A stretch of DNA of 64,000 nt from Xiphophorus maculatus. Taxonomy: Eukaryota; Chordata; Actinopteri; Cyprinodontiformes; Poeciliidae. The stretch covers positions 7,653,103-7,717,102 of the forward strand of contig NC_036453.1 in assembly GCF_002775205.1 (NCBI RefSeq), read 5' to 3'. Positions 45,176-56,453 of this stretch are shown in pieces. Each line of letters starts with the position of its first letter. Position 1 is the stretch's first letter. Both the position numbers and the translations under genes were made by a program. Below the pieces are notes generated by a model. That model was not told the DNA's origin and searched no databases. It worked only from the letters and a program-made list of their open reading frames with translations.

Positions 45176-45240
45176 GAGTGTGTGTGTATGTGTGTGTGTG
45201 TGTGTGGGGGGGGGGGGGGGCGGTGTGAGTGTGTGTGTGT
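45176..45240. repeat. (GT)n with a G14-like run
   Basis: GTGT tract, then a G run at 45206-45220, then GTGT again. The G run could form a G-quadruplex. Confidence 0.9.
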
Positions 45241-45569
45241 CTGCATCAAACAACCACAAACCCCCTTGTACTTGACTGCTGTCTTAAAATCCTTGAAAAT
45301 GATTGAAATGCAATTTTTTCAAGGTTTGGAAAGTGCTTGATTTCTGTTGCGTATAAGAGGATGCGTATGTTTATTATTTGTTTAATACTTTTTTTACCTA
45401 ATAGGTGGTAAAATATGTATTTTTTTCTTTTATACGACTCAAAGTAAAGCAATAACCAAATTAAAACTGACCAAACTTCTCTTGCTTTAGGTTAGTCAGT
45501 TACTATCGGAATTAAATATCTTTTCAAAACATAATATTTTGTTATATTTTAGTTTACCTTGTAGAATGT

Positions 45570-45595
45570 AATTTACCATCATATGATGGTAAATT
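45570..45595. repeat. Perfect 26-bp palindrome
   Basis: AATTTACCATCAT at 45570-45582 is followed at once by its exact reverse complement (45583-45595). Confidence 0.9.
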
Positions 45596-45699
45596 GAAAC
45601 AGTCTTGTTTTGTCTTAACTGTATGTATTTGTCTTAAATGTATTTTCTTGCTGGTGCTGGAAAAGTTTGAAAACGTATTTTGAAAATGTTTGAGCTTCA

Positions 45700-45780
45700 T
45701 GTAGCGGTGCACCGATTGCAGTTTTTAGGCCGATCTCCGATTACCGACCTTTAAAAAGCCTGACCTGTTTTGGCCGATAC
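45700..45780. mobile_element. GGTGCACCGAT-type fragment
   Basis: GTAGCGGTGCACCGATTGCAG, GGCCGATCTCCGATTACC and TTTGGCCGATACC match the start of a common vertebrate hAT-like repeat; the rest is missing. Confidence 0.45.
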
Positions 45781-45839
45781 CAGTTTTTTGTGTCTGAAAT
45801 GTTGCTAAATATAAGAAGAAAGTCGCTGCGTTATCACCT

Positions 45840-46021
45840 CCAAGATTGGGTTGTAACTAGTTACATTTACTCAATTAGATTTACTTGAATAACTTTTATG
45901 GAAAAACAATTACTTAAAAATTTACTTTTTTTAACAATGTACTTTTTTGCTTTTACTTGAGTAATTCTATTATGAAGTATTTCTACTCTGACTGGAGTAT
46001 TTGTTTGGGTACTCTGCCCTC
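45840..46021 (-). mobile_element. hAT-type MITE of the CAGAGTTGGG family, reverse copy
   Basis: GATTGGGTTGTAACTAGTTA at the left, TTTACTTGAGTAATTC inside, TACTCTGCCCTCTG at the right end. Shortened. Confidence 0.65.
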
Positions 46022-46139
46022 TGATTGGTCACCTGCTCATCAGATCTCACCTGGCAGCAAAGCTGGAGTCATCCTGGGAGTTGTTAGCAGAACCTCCTCA
46101 TGCAGCTCACACACATCTCTGTCACACAAACACATCTTC

Positions 46140-46145
46140 TGCGCG

Positions 46146-46180
<35 letters not shown>

Positions 46181-46182
46181 CA
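46140..46182. repeat. (CG)n(CA)n microsatellite
   Basis: GCGCGCGCGCGC followed by about 14 CA units; alternating purine-pyrimidine, so Z-DNA prone. Confidence 0.92.
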
Positions 46183-46184
46183 CA

Positions 46185-46400
46185 CAGTCGTGTTTTCATC
46201 ACTAGTGGGGACTTCACATTGACTTCCATTAATTTCTACAGCCTAACCATAACCACAACCCTAACCATCACATATCTAACCACTAACCCAAAAACAACAA
46301 TTTCCCTCATGGGGACCAAGAAAATGTCCCCACAAGGAGCAGTGGTCCCCACAACCCCACATTGTAGACAGAAATAGGTTCCCATAAGGATATAAAAACC
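46185..46400. repeat. Fish repeat with GTGGGGAC / GTCCCCAC words
   Basis: AGTGGGGACTTCACATTGAC, CATAACCACAACCCTAACC, CTCATGGGGACCAAG, ATGTCCCCACAAGG belong to a dispersed repeat common in fish. The CCCTAACC words look telomere-like but are part of this unit. Confidence 0.5.
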
Positions 46401-46846
46401 TGGTACACACACACTCTGACTCCTCTCTCAAGTCAGCTGCAGTGTGTGTGTCTCTCCTCCTGCTGGGAATCAAACTGATTCTTGGTGTTTGGGATTCGTT
46501 TGTATCTCCGTCTTTGTGGCTCTACTATCTCTTCCTTTCCTTTCTGCCTGTTTCTACTTTGCGTCCATCACCGTGCCAACCAGCCGTCTGTATCCCAAAC
46601 AGCCGTAGGGTGACGCTCATCGTCCAACTTCCTGTGAAAGCCTCTTTAGCCCGACATGTGCAGGTGTAGCATTGTGTGTTTCCCATGCCTTTAATCGCTG
46701 AGCTCTGATTGGTTGGAGAAGGGGGTAAGGACCCCCACGTGATGCACTGTATCACATTAGCGGCTACGCTAACAGGAGGAGGAGGGATGGTGTTCATGAA
46801 TGGAGGTCTGACGTCATGCAAACTGTAGCCTGAATCCCCCTCTGAC

Positions 46847-46847
46847 A

Positions 46848-46894
<47 letters not shown>
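46847..46894. repeat. (AC)n microsatellite
   Basis: About 22 AC units, followed by ATCCGTACGTACGTATC. Confidence 0.95.
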
Positions 46895-47440
46895 CCGTAC
46901 GTACGTATCGACATGGATTTAGACGGCTGCAGGCGGATTTAGAAATGTGTGTCATGTGAGACGGGAACCAATGAAATGGAGGGATTTGGTGTGTGTTGCT
47001 GTATCTCTGAGGATGTTATCTTTCTACAGGCTTTTTTATCGGAGTGTGTGGTTGCTGATACTGACTAAAGCTACAGTTTGTAATTTTTATAAAATGTTTA
47101 TTGTTAAAACTGTCTCCATGTTGTGATAGTTTTTTTATGAGACAAGTCTGTGAAAAGATCAATCTCTTCCACTTCCTTCCTGAGCTGCTGTTTCTGTCTG
47201 AAGAAAGGCACCAAGAACAACCAAATAGAGCCAGGAGGTGGGGCTTAGCGCTGTCAATCACCCTCATGTAGTCGCTGCTAAATGTGCTAATGGTGAATAA
47301 ACAACTTACTGTTACAGGAAAACGGTTTAATTGTTGTCATCTGTGACTATGCTAACTAGCTTTAGCATTTTCAATATGCTATGCTAGCTGCAGTAGAACG
47401 ATTAATAGGCCTGTTGCAATAAGCAATAAATCAATCAATT

Positions 47441-47592
47441 AGTTGTCATAGTGTTGACAATTAGTAGCAAAGCACTGCGTGGCTTTTTCTTTAACAAACC
47501 AGGCGTACAGTAAAGTTTTAGCCGTTATGTTGATGACTTGAGAGCTAAACCCAATGCTAGTCATTGTTAGCGAGCAGCTTTTTTTTCTTGCG
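47441..47592 (+). repeat. Dispersed repeat B, copy 2
   Basis: ATAGTGTTGACAATTAGTAG, CAGGCGTACAG, GTTATGTTGATGACTTGAG, CAATGCTAGTCATTGTTAG, GAGCAGCT. Class unknown. Confidence 0.55.
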
Positions 47593-47724
47593 CTCATGTC
47601 GTCACGTTGCAACGTGTTTCTAGATGTTACAGATAACTGTGTTATGAGCCAAATAACAGCATAAAGTGGTGATACATTTTGCCCTTCATTAGGATGCAGC
47701 CACTTTGTTTTTCAAAATGGACAT

Positions 47725-47800
47725 TAATAGAATAGAATAGAATTCAACTTTATTGTCATTGCACTGTCACAAGTACAAGCAGCGAGATGTAGTACTACTA
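47725..47800 (-). mobile_element. LINE 3' tail, minus strand
   Basis: AATAGAATAGAATAGAATTC then AACTTTATTGTCATTGCACT is the reverse of the LINE end CAATAAAGTT..(ATTCT)n seen in many fish retroelements. Only about 75 bases. Confidence 0.55.
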
Positions 47801-48619
47801 TTACTACTACTACATTAAAATATCTGCTTTAAAATTAGATGTGACTTATTCTGATTGATCACATTTTCTTTAAATACGGATTAATGTTTAACTGTTTAAC
47901 TGCTGTATGTATGAATTTGCCAGACAGGATTTATATTTATAACAACCAGTCTTCTCCTAGTGTTCATAACTGGTACTGCAGGTGAAAACATCTTGTTTTT
48001 CTTATTTTTTTTTTGTCATAATGCATTCAGAGCTTTTTATCTGTGGTAAACACAGTGCAGCCTCTGAGTCACGGTGTCTCCTCATGCATAAAGATAAAAA
48101 TAAAACCCGTGTGCCGGAACTATTAACATTTTATTACACACTTTAGTACTTTCCTCTGTTTCCTTCCTGATGTTCGGGTCTTTCTATATTTGTCTCTGCT
48201 TGCTATCGCCAACATTTATCATCAGATATTAAAGTCTGAGGATGTAAACTCATTGATGGTAGATGCTTCCTGAACTCCAGACGGGATTCACTTTAGGAAT
48301 ATGGATGTTTGACGAGAAGCAGCAAAATGTCCAGCCTTACTTTGCTGCTTTCAACACTCACTGCTGCCTTTTTTATTTATTTATTCTGATTTACTTTGCT
48401 TAGATGCAAAACATTGCACAGGTAATAAATTAGACTATCATTGAAAATAAATTCAAAAAGTGAAACTCAAACATAAAAGGATAATCAAGTAATTGAATGA
48501 AAAAATTGGCATATTCTGCAGGTTTTTTAACGATTTAAAACAAATTTAAATGCTAATGAAACATAATTTTTTTAAGTAAGTAAATGCAACAACATAGCGT
48601 TCCTTTAATGTACACTTGA

Positions 48620-48908
48620 TTAATTACCCCAGAATTTATCGCGATAATAATATTGCTGTTTTTAAGTAACGTAATAATAATGACTTAATAATAATACAAG
48701 GAAGACATTTTAAATATCTAAAATAAATAAACAAAACAAGAAATAATATAAATTATGAAGTCTCTGTAAACAAAATTATTCTTCCCAAAAAACGGTTTAG
48801 TTGAGACCAAAACCCCAGACTGAAGAGAGAAACGATAAATCATGCAAATGGAAACAATTGATTTTGTTTTAATTTATCACATGATTAACTGATTTATAGT
48901 CACAGCCC
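48620..48908 (-). mobile_element. AT-rich CCTGTCA-end repeat, reverse copy
   Basis: CCCCAGAATTTATCGCGATA, GGAAGACATTTTAAATATC, GACCAAAACCCCAGACTGAA, AAATCATGCAAATGG in family order. The TGACAGG end is lost. Confidence 0.55.
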
Positions 48909-49021
48909 TATTTCTGTCAACTCTTCCAGTTGAAACCTTTTGATTTCACGAAGTTAGAGAGGAATCCATAAAGCCTGACTCATTTAGCGTGATGACTGTC
49001 TTCTCTGTTTAACATTAGCAG

Positions 49022-49062
49022 CTTCCTTTCTTCCTTCCTTCTTTCCTTCCTTCCTTCCTACC
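49022..49062. repeat. (TTCC)n microsatellite
   Basis: Imperfect run of about nine units. Confidence 0.9.
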
Positions 49063-49194
49063 TTCATTCCTGCTGCAGATCCCTGCAGGGCGTTCACTGA
49101 GGCCCACAGGGGAGCAGGTTGATGGGAATGGTGGCGCTGATATCAGCATCACAGAGTGACTCATGGCTCTTCTTCCAGTTAGTCACAAGACAGC

Positions 49195-49230
49195 GGTGTG
49201 TGTGTGTGTGGGCGTGTGTGTGTGTGTGTT
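49195..49230. repeat. (GT)n microsatellite
   Basis: GT tract with one GGCG break. Confidence 0.92.
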
Positions 49231-49349
49231 TGAAAGGGAGATTGTGAGCAAAGCTTTAAAGCTGGAATATTATGGATCTTTGGGTTTTGACTGGACCAGT
49301 TGGTTATGATTGTTAGAAAATTGATTTGTGTTTGTTGGAGCTACTTCAT

Positions 49350-49700
49350 TAGGGGTGTCCAAAGTGCGGCTCGGGGGCCATTTGTGGCCCGTTTTGTGGA
49401 CTGAGTTTTGTCCACTGCACCAACTGCAATTAAAAACGATACAAATTTTTATAACTAAGCTTTAAGAAAAGGTAAAACCATGTCAACCAACCAAATCAAC
49501 TTTTATTCGTCATTAAATTTGGCTAAATATAGCAAGAATTTTGAAACAAAGTGATGCAAATCCTGGTTTCACTACTGAAATAAATTTATTCAGTCAAGCC
49601 CAAAAGTAACTGAAAACCAGATGCTTTTCTTTAATATAGCAAACGTGCAAAATGTGCTTCAGTGTACCAAGGCTGCAATTGTAGAGAAAAATTGTCATTG
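49350..49700. mobile_element. Relic of the GTGTCCAAAGTGCGG family
   Basis: TAGGGGTGTCCAAAGTGCGG, CGGGGGCCATTTGTGGCCC then an AT-rich body. The SINE at 49728 follows at once. Confidence 0.5.
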
Positions 49701-49727
49701 AGTAAAATTTCTACCAAAAACCTCTTC

Positions 49728-49915
49728 TTTTTTTTACCCCTCCAGGGGGTATTTTGTGGCTCAAGTGCCCCTTATATGACAGCAGGCTGACAGGAAACGG
49801 GGAGACATGCGGCAAATGTCGTCGGGTCCGGGAGTCGAACCCGCGACGGCCGCGTCGAGGACTGAAGGCCTCCAAATACGGGTCGCGCTAACCGCTACGC
49901 CACCACGGCACGCCC
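49728..49915 (-). mobile_element. tRNA-derived SINE, minus strand
   Basis: Second copy of the SINE at 33059, reversed: TTTTACCCCTCCAGGGGG, CTTATATGACAGCAGGCTG, GGGAGTCGAACCCGCGAC and CTAACCGCTACGCCACCAC. It keeps the GGCCGCGTCGAGGACT part that is shortened in the first copy. Confidence 0.88.
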
Positions 49916-49984
49916 CACCAAAGCATTAGCTAGCATTAGCGGCTAACAGGCTAGTTACTGTCCACACCAGTAATTTATATCAAT

Positions 49985-50245
49985 GGAAAAATCCTCCAAA
50001 CATTAAAATCTGGCACTACTTCATTTTTGTTTCCATTTGGTGAAGAAAGACGTTGTGCTCAGTGTCTTCTTCACAAGTTTTTGTGTCATTTCCTTTAGCA
50101 ATTGTTGGTGCAGCGCCCCCACGGGCGAGGAGAGAAACAGGTTTTTCAATTAGTGCAGCGAGAAAACGAACTGCAGCAGCTGAAAATGTAATAGATGTTG
50201 AAGTTTTTGGTCCCAAATCAAACCGCGTCTACTGGACCATCAGGT
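49985..50245 (+). repeat. Dispersed repeat A, copy 2 (uninterrupted)
   Basis: TTTCCATTTGGTGAAGAAAG, CTCAGTGTCTTCTTCAC, TTGGTGCAGCGCCCCCACG, AGTGCAGCGAGAAAACGAAC, TTTTTGGTCCCAAATC. Upstream AATCCTCCAAACATTAAAAT also matches 16190. Class unknown; no protein. Confidence 0.6.
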
Positions 50246-51184
50246 TTTGAGTCTGAAGGATTGACTTTTGTTTTATTGAGTGTAGCTCACCAAAGGAGTG
50301 AAGTGTGACCGGTGGAGGCGTCTTCATCGATTGAAATGAAGTACATCTGTTCTGTCAAACATGTGTGAGTTGGATAAAAGTAAATAGAAAATCATCTGAA
50401 GCTTCATGTGCTGACAGGCTGCGACAATCTGCTGCGCAGCCACGCGAGCAGAGCTGTGAAGCAGATTGTGTACAAACAGCAGCGCCTTTAATGCTCACCA
50501 GTTCGCAATTACTTTTACAAAACTGAAGTGAAAATAAGCACCGATGACAAGCAGGGGTCACTGGGGTTAGTGCAGCGCCAGAATAACAGGTTATTGTCGT
50601 CCACCGAATGCCGATGATAAACATTTTTAATGATTTCAACTGAAAACAAAGAAATTCATCATTGCAAGAAATGTAAAAACATCCTTGCCTTCTTTATTGA
50701 AGAACTTTTGATTGGAGTTTAACATTTTTATTTGGTGGATTTGAGTTTTGTAGATTTGCACACCTGGTTTTCCTCACTGTAATTCAGAAAATTGAACCTT
50801 TTCTTCAAATTTCAAGTCAAAAATGACGAGTAATCCACATTTATTCTCAGATGTTCTGTTTTCTTTAGTTATTTGTGGAAAATTCAGGGATTTTTCCATC
50901 AAGCCAATGAAAAATACATGAAATAAAATGCAGCTGAGGAAGCTTTGGCCGTTGGTATATAAGAGGTCGTGACCTTCCAAAATGAAAAAGCAAACCTTTA
51001 GTGTCCAACAGTTCAACGTTTTACCGTTTTTTGGTCAAATTTGAGTTTTGTGTTTCCAGAACAGAACCAATACTTGCAGGTCAAATCTTCTTCAGTTTGT
51101 CTCTTGGCGGCCATCTTAGCCAGTTTCGCTCTTCTTGTCTTTTTGCAGTTTTGTTTTGCTTTGCAGTTCTACTGATGTTTGATA

Positions 51185-51308
51185 TTTTCCCCAGTTACTA
51201 CTTTACTTGAGTAATTTCTTGGACGGCTACTTTTTACTTTTACATGAGTAAAAATATGTTGAAGTATTTATACTCTTACTTGAGTACTATTTTTGTATAC
51301 CCCCTTCT
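51185..51308 (-). mobile_element. Fragment of the CAGAGTTGGG hAT-type MITE, reverse
   Basis: GTTACTACTTTACTTGAGTA, TCTTGGACGGCTACTTTTT, TGTTGAAGTATTTATACTC. Right end reads CCCCCTTCTG, a worn terminus. Confidence 0.6.
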
Positions 51309-51786
51309 GTTTGCAATGCTGTGGACTTCTTTTTGTATCCTTTTCCTGACTGATACCTTTTCCTCTTTTAGTCTTTTGTAACATCTCTGCTAACTATAGC
51401 TGTAGCTAAATGATGCCAGTAGGTGAATGTCAGTGACATCTGAATGGAGAAGCTGGATTTATTTCAGGTTAATCATATTCACTTATACAAGCAGATTATT
51501 GGAGCTTTTAAATATTTAACATTTTTCCCTCTAATAGTTGAGTTTGTTTGAAATGTTTTGCATTATAAAACATGAAATTCAATTGTAATAAAACAACAAT
51601 CTGCGTTTTAACCAGCCAGATGGTTTGGATTTTAGTTTAACTGATTTTTATATTTCACAGAAAAAAATCAGGAATCTCCCGATTTTTCATTTTGTTTCCT
51701 TTGAGTTAAATTATTGCATATCTACAAAACAGTGTGGAGCTATTTCCCAGATGTCAGTGTGTTGAATAATTTCGACCTATTTTCTT

Positions 51787-51830
51787 TAATTCATTCATTC
51801 ATTCATTCATTCATTCATTCATTCATTCGC
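51787..51830. repeat. (ATTC)n microsatellite
   Basis: About eleven ATTC units. Confidence 0.95.
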
Positions 51831-51935
51831 ACAAATGTGAGCTTTCATATTTAAAAATGAGTGGGCTGCACACCCACTGATGACGATGTTTGCTGTGACT
51901 CAAATGTGCTTTTTGGTTTTTGTTCCTGTTGGCAA

Positions 51936-51937
<2 letters not shown>

Positions 51938-52011
<74 letters not shown>
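51938..52011. repeat. Long pure (GT)n microsatellite
   Basis: About 36 uninterrupted GT units. The two overlapping reverse frames rich in His and Thr are its translation. Confidence 0.97.
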
Positions 52012-52212
52012 ACTTGCGTTTGATGTTGAGGTAAATACCTGATACCATCACACATTTTCACACACTCCCACCCTGACATTTTGATTCTTTCCACTCATTC
52101 AAAGCGGTTGCTTTGTCGTCGTCAGGTCGTCCATATTTCCATCCGTCTCGTTCTTAACTTATCTTTTTAGATTTTAATCTTTTTTTTAGGTCATTCTTTT
52201 GCCTGCTCATTC

Positions 52213-52248
52213 AGAAATAAAATAAAATAAAAATAAAATAAAATCTTT
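52213..52248. repeat. (AAAAT)n run with a possible SINE/LINE tail
   Basis: AAAATAAAATAAAAATAAAA followed by ATCTTTATTAATC; could be the reversed tail of a retroelement. Confidence 0.75.
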
Positions 52249-52382
52249 ATTAATCACAAATTATTGAGTTAACCACGATTTATTCACATTTTGCTGTTGA
52301 TGTCGAAGTTAATAAGTCTGGATATGATCAAAGAAAATAGATTTCAAAATAAGATGACCCACAATACCTCATATAATTTATG

Positions 52383-52568
52383 TAGAGCTGAAACGATTAA
52401 TCGTGATGAATCCATTACTCAAATAATCGTCAATTAATTTCTAACGTTGTATGGAAAATGCTTAAGATGGTTAGAAATGAAAAATATGCAGAATATGCCA
52501 ATATTTTATCTGATTAATTATCCGATTAATCTGTCCATTACTCTGACGATTAATCGATAAAATTGTCA
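52383..52568. mobile_element. AATCGATTAATCGT family copy
   Basis: GAGCTGAAACGATTAATCGT at the left and ACGATTAATCGATAAAATTG at the right are inverted; AATAATCGTCAATTAATTTC inside. Confidence 0.55.
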
Positions 52569-53254
52569 CATTCTGCAGATTTTTAATTTAAGCCTTTCTG
52601 TATACAATGTTAGAAACACATTAAAAGATTCAATTCAATGTCTTTTAAATGGGAAAATAAACATTAAACTAATATTGCAACAATGAAATATTTGCGATAT
52701 ATAGTTGAAGAATCAGTAGGCTGATTTCAGTTGTTTGCAAAAGCAACAAAAATGATAAAAAGGTTTTTCTGGTTTGATTTGCCTCCAGACTCAAACGTCT
52801 GACTCCCTGACCTGCAAACACACAGAGACGCTGTGAAGCCGTTCAGATTCCTTATCGGACCGACTGACCTCTGGCATCTGAGACGTCCATGTCATCACGC
52901 AGCGCCGACTGTGGAGGATAAACACCTTAATTATCTGCTGGTTTTATTTCATAGATGAAAACAAGCGTATAATTCTGCCTGAGTTCCAGTTTATCTCAGG
53001 TTTCCAGGTTGTAGGTAATGGAGCCGTTACCTTTTCCTGACAGCCAGAGTCGAGTTTTCTCCGGGTTTCTGCAGCTACTGTCTCTTAATAATAGATGGGC
53101 GTCATGGGAGATGATGTTGTGCTGTCTTTAACCGAAGCGCTAAAATAAGAGCAGCTTTTCCTCTGCAGCATCATCTGCAGGGAGAGGAGAGACAAACAGA
53201 CAACCAGGCAGGGGAGGGACGCACTGCCAGACTGACAAACAGATGGCAGGAAAT

Positions 53255-53360
53255 GGGACAGTGAAGCAGGACAGACAGACAGGACAGACGGACAGGACAG
53301 ACAGGTGGACGAAGAGAGGCAGATGGTGAACTTTCAGTGGACGGATGGATGGACAGAGAG
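53255..53360. repeat. GGACAGAC-type minisatellite
   Basis: Loose tandem of GACAGACAGACAGGACAGAC and GGACGGATGGATGG; one strand almost all purine plus C. The minus-strand open frames here (CLSV repeats) are its translation. Confidence 0.8.
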
Positions 53361-53437
53361 ACAAATGGGATTCAGCAAGTCAGACGGATCTGGAAGCTTG
53401 TGGAAAAAGTCCAGGGAATCTCCTATTGATAGTAAAG

Positions 53438-53610
53438 CAGGGATGTCCAAAGTGAGGCTTGGGGGCCATTTTTTGGCCCTTTGACTGATTTTGTGCGGCC
53501 CCCAACTCCAACTCAAAAATAATACATATTTGGACCGTAAATAGAGATGGAGATTTTTCATTTGTAATCAGGGTAAAAATGATTACCAACATAATTTTGT
53601 TACAAAGAAA
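53438..53610. mobile_element. Relic of the GTGTCCAAAGTGCGG family
   Basis: GCAGGGATGTCCAAAGTGAGG, GGGGGCCATTTTTTGGCCC, GTGCGGCCCCCAACTCC. Best preserved head of the four copies. Confidence 0.55.
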
Positions 53611-54844
53611 AATGTGAAATAAACCCGAGCAGAAGCAGAGGAGTTTGCTTCCCAGAGGAGAAGCTTTGATTATTTGATTAATTGGATGCTATGCAGTTCT
53701 ATGCAGATGATAAATTAAAATATATTTTTGAATGGTAGAGGTTTATTCTTGAAGACCACACTGCAGCTAACTATGATTAGGAAGACAAACTTTCAGTTGG
53801 ATTTTTTCCTTTATTTCCCGTTTGCCAAATTAGCAGAAGTAAAAGGGAAATGTTGCCGGGTGAGAATGAGCTGCTATAAAGTGTCTGGCAGAAGCGAACA
53901 CCCTGAAACAGTCACGTATCAAATACGAGCGATTAGTGCCAGCTGCTCTCACCTGACTTTCCCTCCAACTCACACGCTCGCTGATCCTCCTTCATTAGCC
54001 TGTGAAACAAGTGACTCATGGTTTTTATCCTCATGCTCCGTTTTTTTCATGCGTGATCTGTTGCGCGTTTAAGACGTTCCGCCTCTAAGCGTTCGGGCAG
54101 ACATGGGACTCTCGACGGAGTCATAGTCAGGCAATTAATTAGCTCCCCAGGCAATTGGCTTTCCCAGCATGCATTCTGCAGCCGTCTCACAGCGAGCGGT
54201 GCTGCCTTCCTCAAAGAAAGTTTTTCGATTTGTTTCAGAACCGAGACGAGTCAGGATGTTGTGTGCTGTTTGTTGACTTTCTGGATTTTATGCAACACAA
54301 GTTTAATCTGTGTAGATTAGCTGAGTAATTAGAAATAAAGTAATTCCATTAGATTGAGGTAATCTGAACTAGATTACAGAGAGCCATTAAGTTAGATTTA
54401 GTTGAACAAACACAGAAGCGGCCTTCTGTTGCACTTCTGCCGAGTGCTGCTTGAAACTAAACCTTTGTGGTTTCGTAAAGTTCAACACCCCTGAACTGAA
54501 ACTTTGGTGGATTTTGTTTCACCGCTGTTGATGATCTGTTCTGATCTGTTGCAAGTACAGTTTATTTTTGATGTTTTTATTTTTACCAATTTAATTATTC
54601 ATAGTTCAGACACCCATTTAAAGAGCTTCAGGGTTTCCTTCGAAGGAAAACGTTTCAAACTAATTTGAATAATGAGCAGAAGTGAATGCACTTCTTCACC
54701 TGGAATCATGTTTGCATGATTGAAGTCAGAATACTTTTTCTGTAAAAGTTTCTTGAGATGTTTTGTGTTATTTTTGTGCAAAACTAAGAATCTTATGTTT
54801 ATAAAAGAAAATCTCCCTTTTAGAAGTGTTTCATAGTACGTTTT

Positions 54845-54965
54845 AGGGAGATTAATTGATTAATCACAATGAATTGATTAATCAACAATCGATTGTGATT
54901 AGTCGATTGTTGAAATAATAGTTATGTCAGTTAAAAAAGGCCATTTGCTAAATTTACAACATAGT
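54845..54965. mobile_element. AATCGATTAATC family fragment
   Basis: AGGGAGATTAATTGATTAATC, ATCAACAATCGATTGTGATT, AGTCGATTGTTGAAATAATAG. Confidence 0.45.
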
Positions 54966-55114
54966 CAGAGCAGCAATTAAGCCAAAACTGTACAAAATAT
55001 CCTCAATAGCAAAATAGCAAATCCTCTTTTTGTGAAACTATTTACATGAGTAGAATGTTTTTCTCATTTTGTCAACTATGTCAGTGTTAGTACTGTTCAA
55101 TTAATATGAAAAAT

Positions 55115-55345
55115 ATTCACTCTTTTGTCTTGTTCTCAACTAAACCATTTCTTGAAGGCTAATTTTGTTTACAGAGATTTCATAATTTATTTTATTTGTT
55201 GTTTCTGTTTATTTATTCTGGATATTTAAAATGTCTCCCAGTTCCATTGTTAAATGTTCACTAGTATTTAAAGTTTATTGATCTTTGATGATGTTTTATT
55301 GCGTTGTTATTATACCATTGTGTCAATTGAAAATGGTCTCGTAAC
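55115..55345 (+). mobile_element. AT-rich CCTGTCA-end repeat, partial
   Basis: TTTTGTCTTGTTCTCAACTA, CAGAGATTTCATAATTTATT, GGATATTTAAAATGTCTCCC, AAATGGTCTCGTAACAACG. Confidence 0.5.
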
Positions 55346-56031
55346 AACGTTATGGTGTCCCACAGCAACAGTTTCCCTGTGTGGGAATATTTGAATTTGA
55401 GTGTTTACCTCCTGCATCTCTTCCTTCTCTGTGTCAACAGAAGAAACTTTTTTCTTTGCCCACAACATTTTAGTCAGATCATTAATTTATTGTTTGAACT
55501 TTGCTAAAGAGCTCATAAATTTACTCTGCTTAACGCAGTAAGCAATTTACTCCGCTTACATCCTGCTTACATTAGGCAGGATGTAAAACTCAAGCTTTTA
55601 TGTTTCAACTATGAAACATGTTTGCTGCAGATTTTAAATATTAATTTAAAGTTTCTGCACCTCTGACTGTGAATTTATTTTATTTTTTTGTTTCTGTTAT
55701 TTGAAGCCAAAAAAGAAAAAGGTCAATGGGGTCAATATCTAAAGAAAGTTCTAGTTTAGGAAAAGCTTCCAGTAAGGTGAACTGATTTTATTTTTTGTTT
55801 TTCCTGCACTTTTCCTTCTCTTCTGTTAGAAAGTTTTACTGAATCGTTGTAAGCTTTTCTCAGTTTATTTGAAGTTCAGTTCAGTCAAGCATTCTTGTTT
55901 TTATTTTTTGTTTTCTGCCTCGTTTTTCAGCAGCATTTGCTTCCTTTGTCTCCTAACAGTTCATGACCCTGAGAAACAGGAAAAAACTGGAGTTTTCTCA
56001 AAAGTAGAGAACAGTATCTTTGTTTAAATCA

Positions 56032-56453
56032 GGGCTCAAACGATTAATCGGATTAATCGTCATCAATCGATTTTTGAAATAATCGTCAATCAGTGTAGTA
56101 ACTGATTGTTAATTTGAGTACAGAAAAGGTCTGTTTGGTGAAAAATCAGCATGTTCATGTCATTAATGAAGCCAGAATTATACCAACATATAAACATTTT
56201 GAATTAGAGATGAAACTTTTGTCTGTAAACACATTTTGCTCAAAACTCCTTAAGTAGCATAGCTTCATTAAAGGATAGCTGTGTTATTACAGTTTATGCT
56301 ATGAAATGTTAATTTTCTTCTTTAAAAAATCAGTTGAATTATTTGTTTGTTGAACAAAGAGGCTTAAGTAGTTTAGTAAAATATCTGTAGAATGTGGCGT
56401 CTTTTTTTAGCCAATTAATCGTCAGAAGAATCGATAGAATAATTGCAGCCCAA
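56032..56453. mobile_element. AATCGATTAATCGT family, near full length
   Basis: Left CAGGGCTCAAACGATTAATC, right ATCGATAGAATAATTGCAGCCC: inverted ends of about 20 bases with gaps. AATAATCGTCAATCAGTG follows the left end. Body AT-rich, no coding. Confidence 0.6.

Noticed and set aside
44909-45340. 143-codon plus-strand frame downstream of the jade2 exon
   Set aside because: Built of CTC, TGC and GT repeats (SSSSS, CCCCC, CVCVC); not a gene.
46255-46290. CCCTAACC-like words as internal telomere repeat
   Set aside because: Only two or three irregular units, and they are part of the known GTGGGGAC fish repeat.
51851-52094. Two overlapping His/Thr-rich frames
   Set aside because: They are the translation of the (GT)n microsatellite.
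53140-53364. Cys/Leu/Ser-rich minus-strand frame
   Set aside because: Translation of the GACAGACAGG minisatellite.
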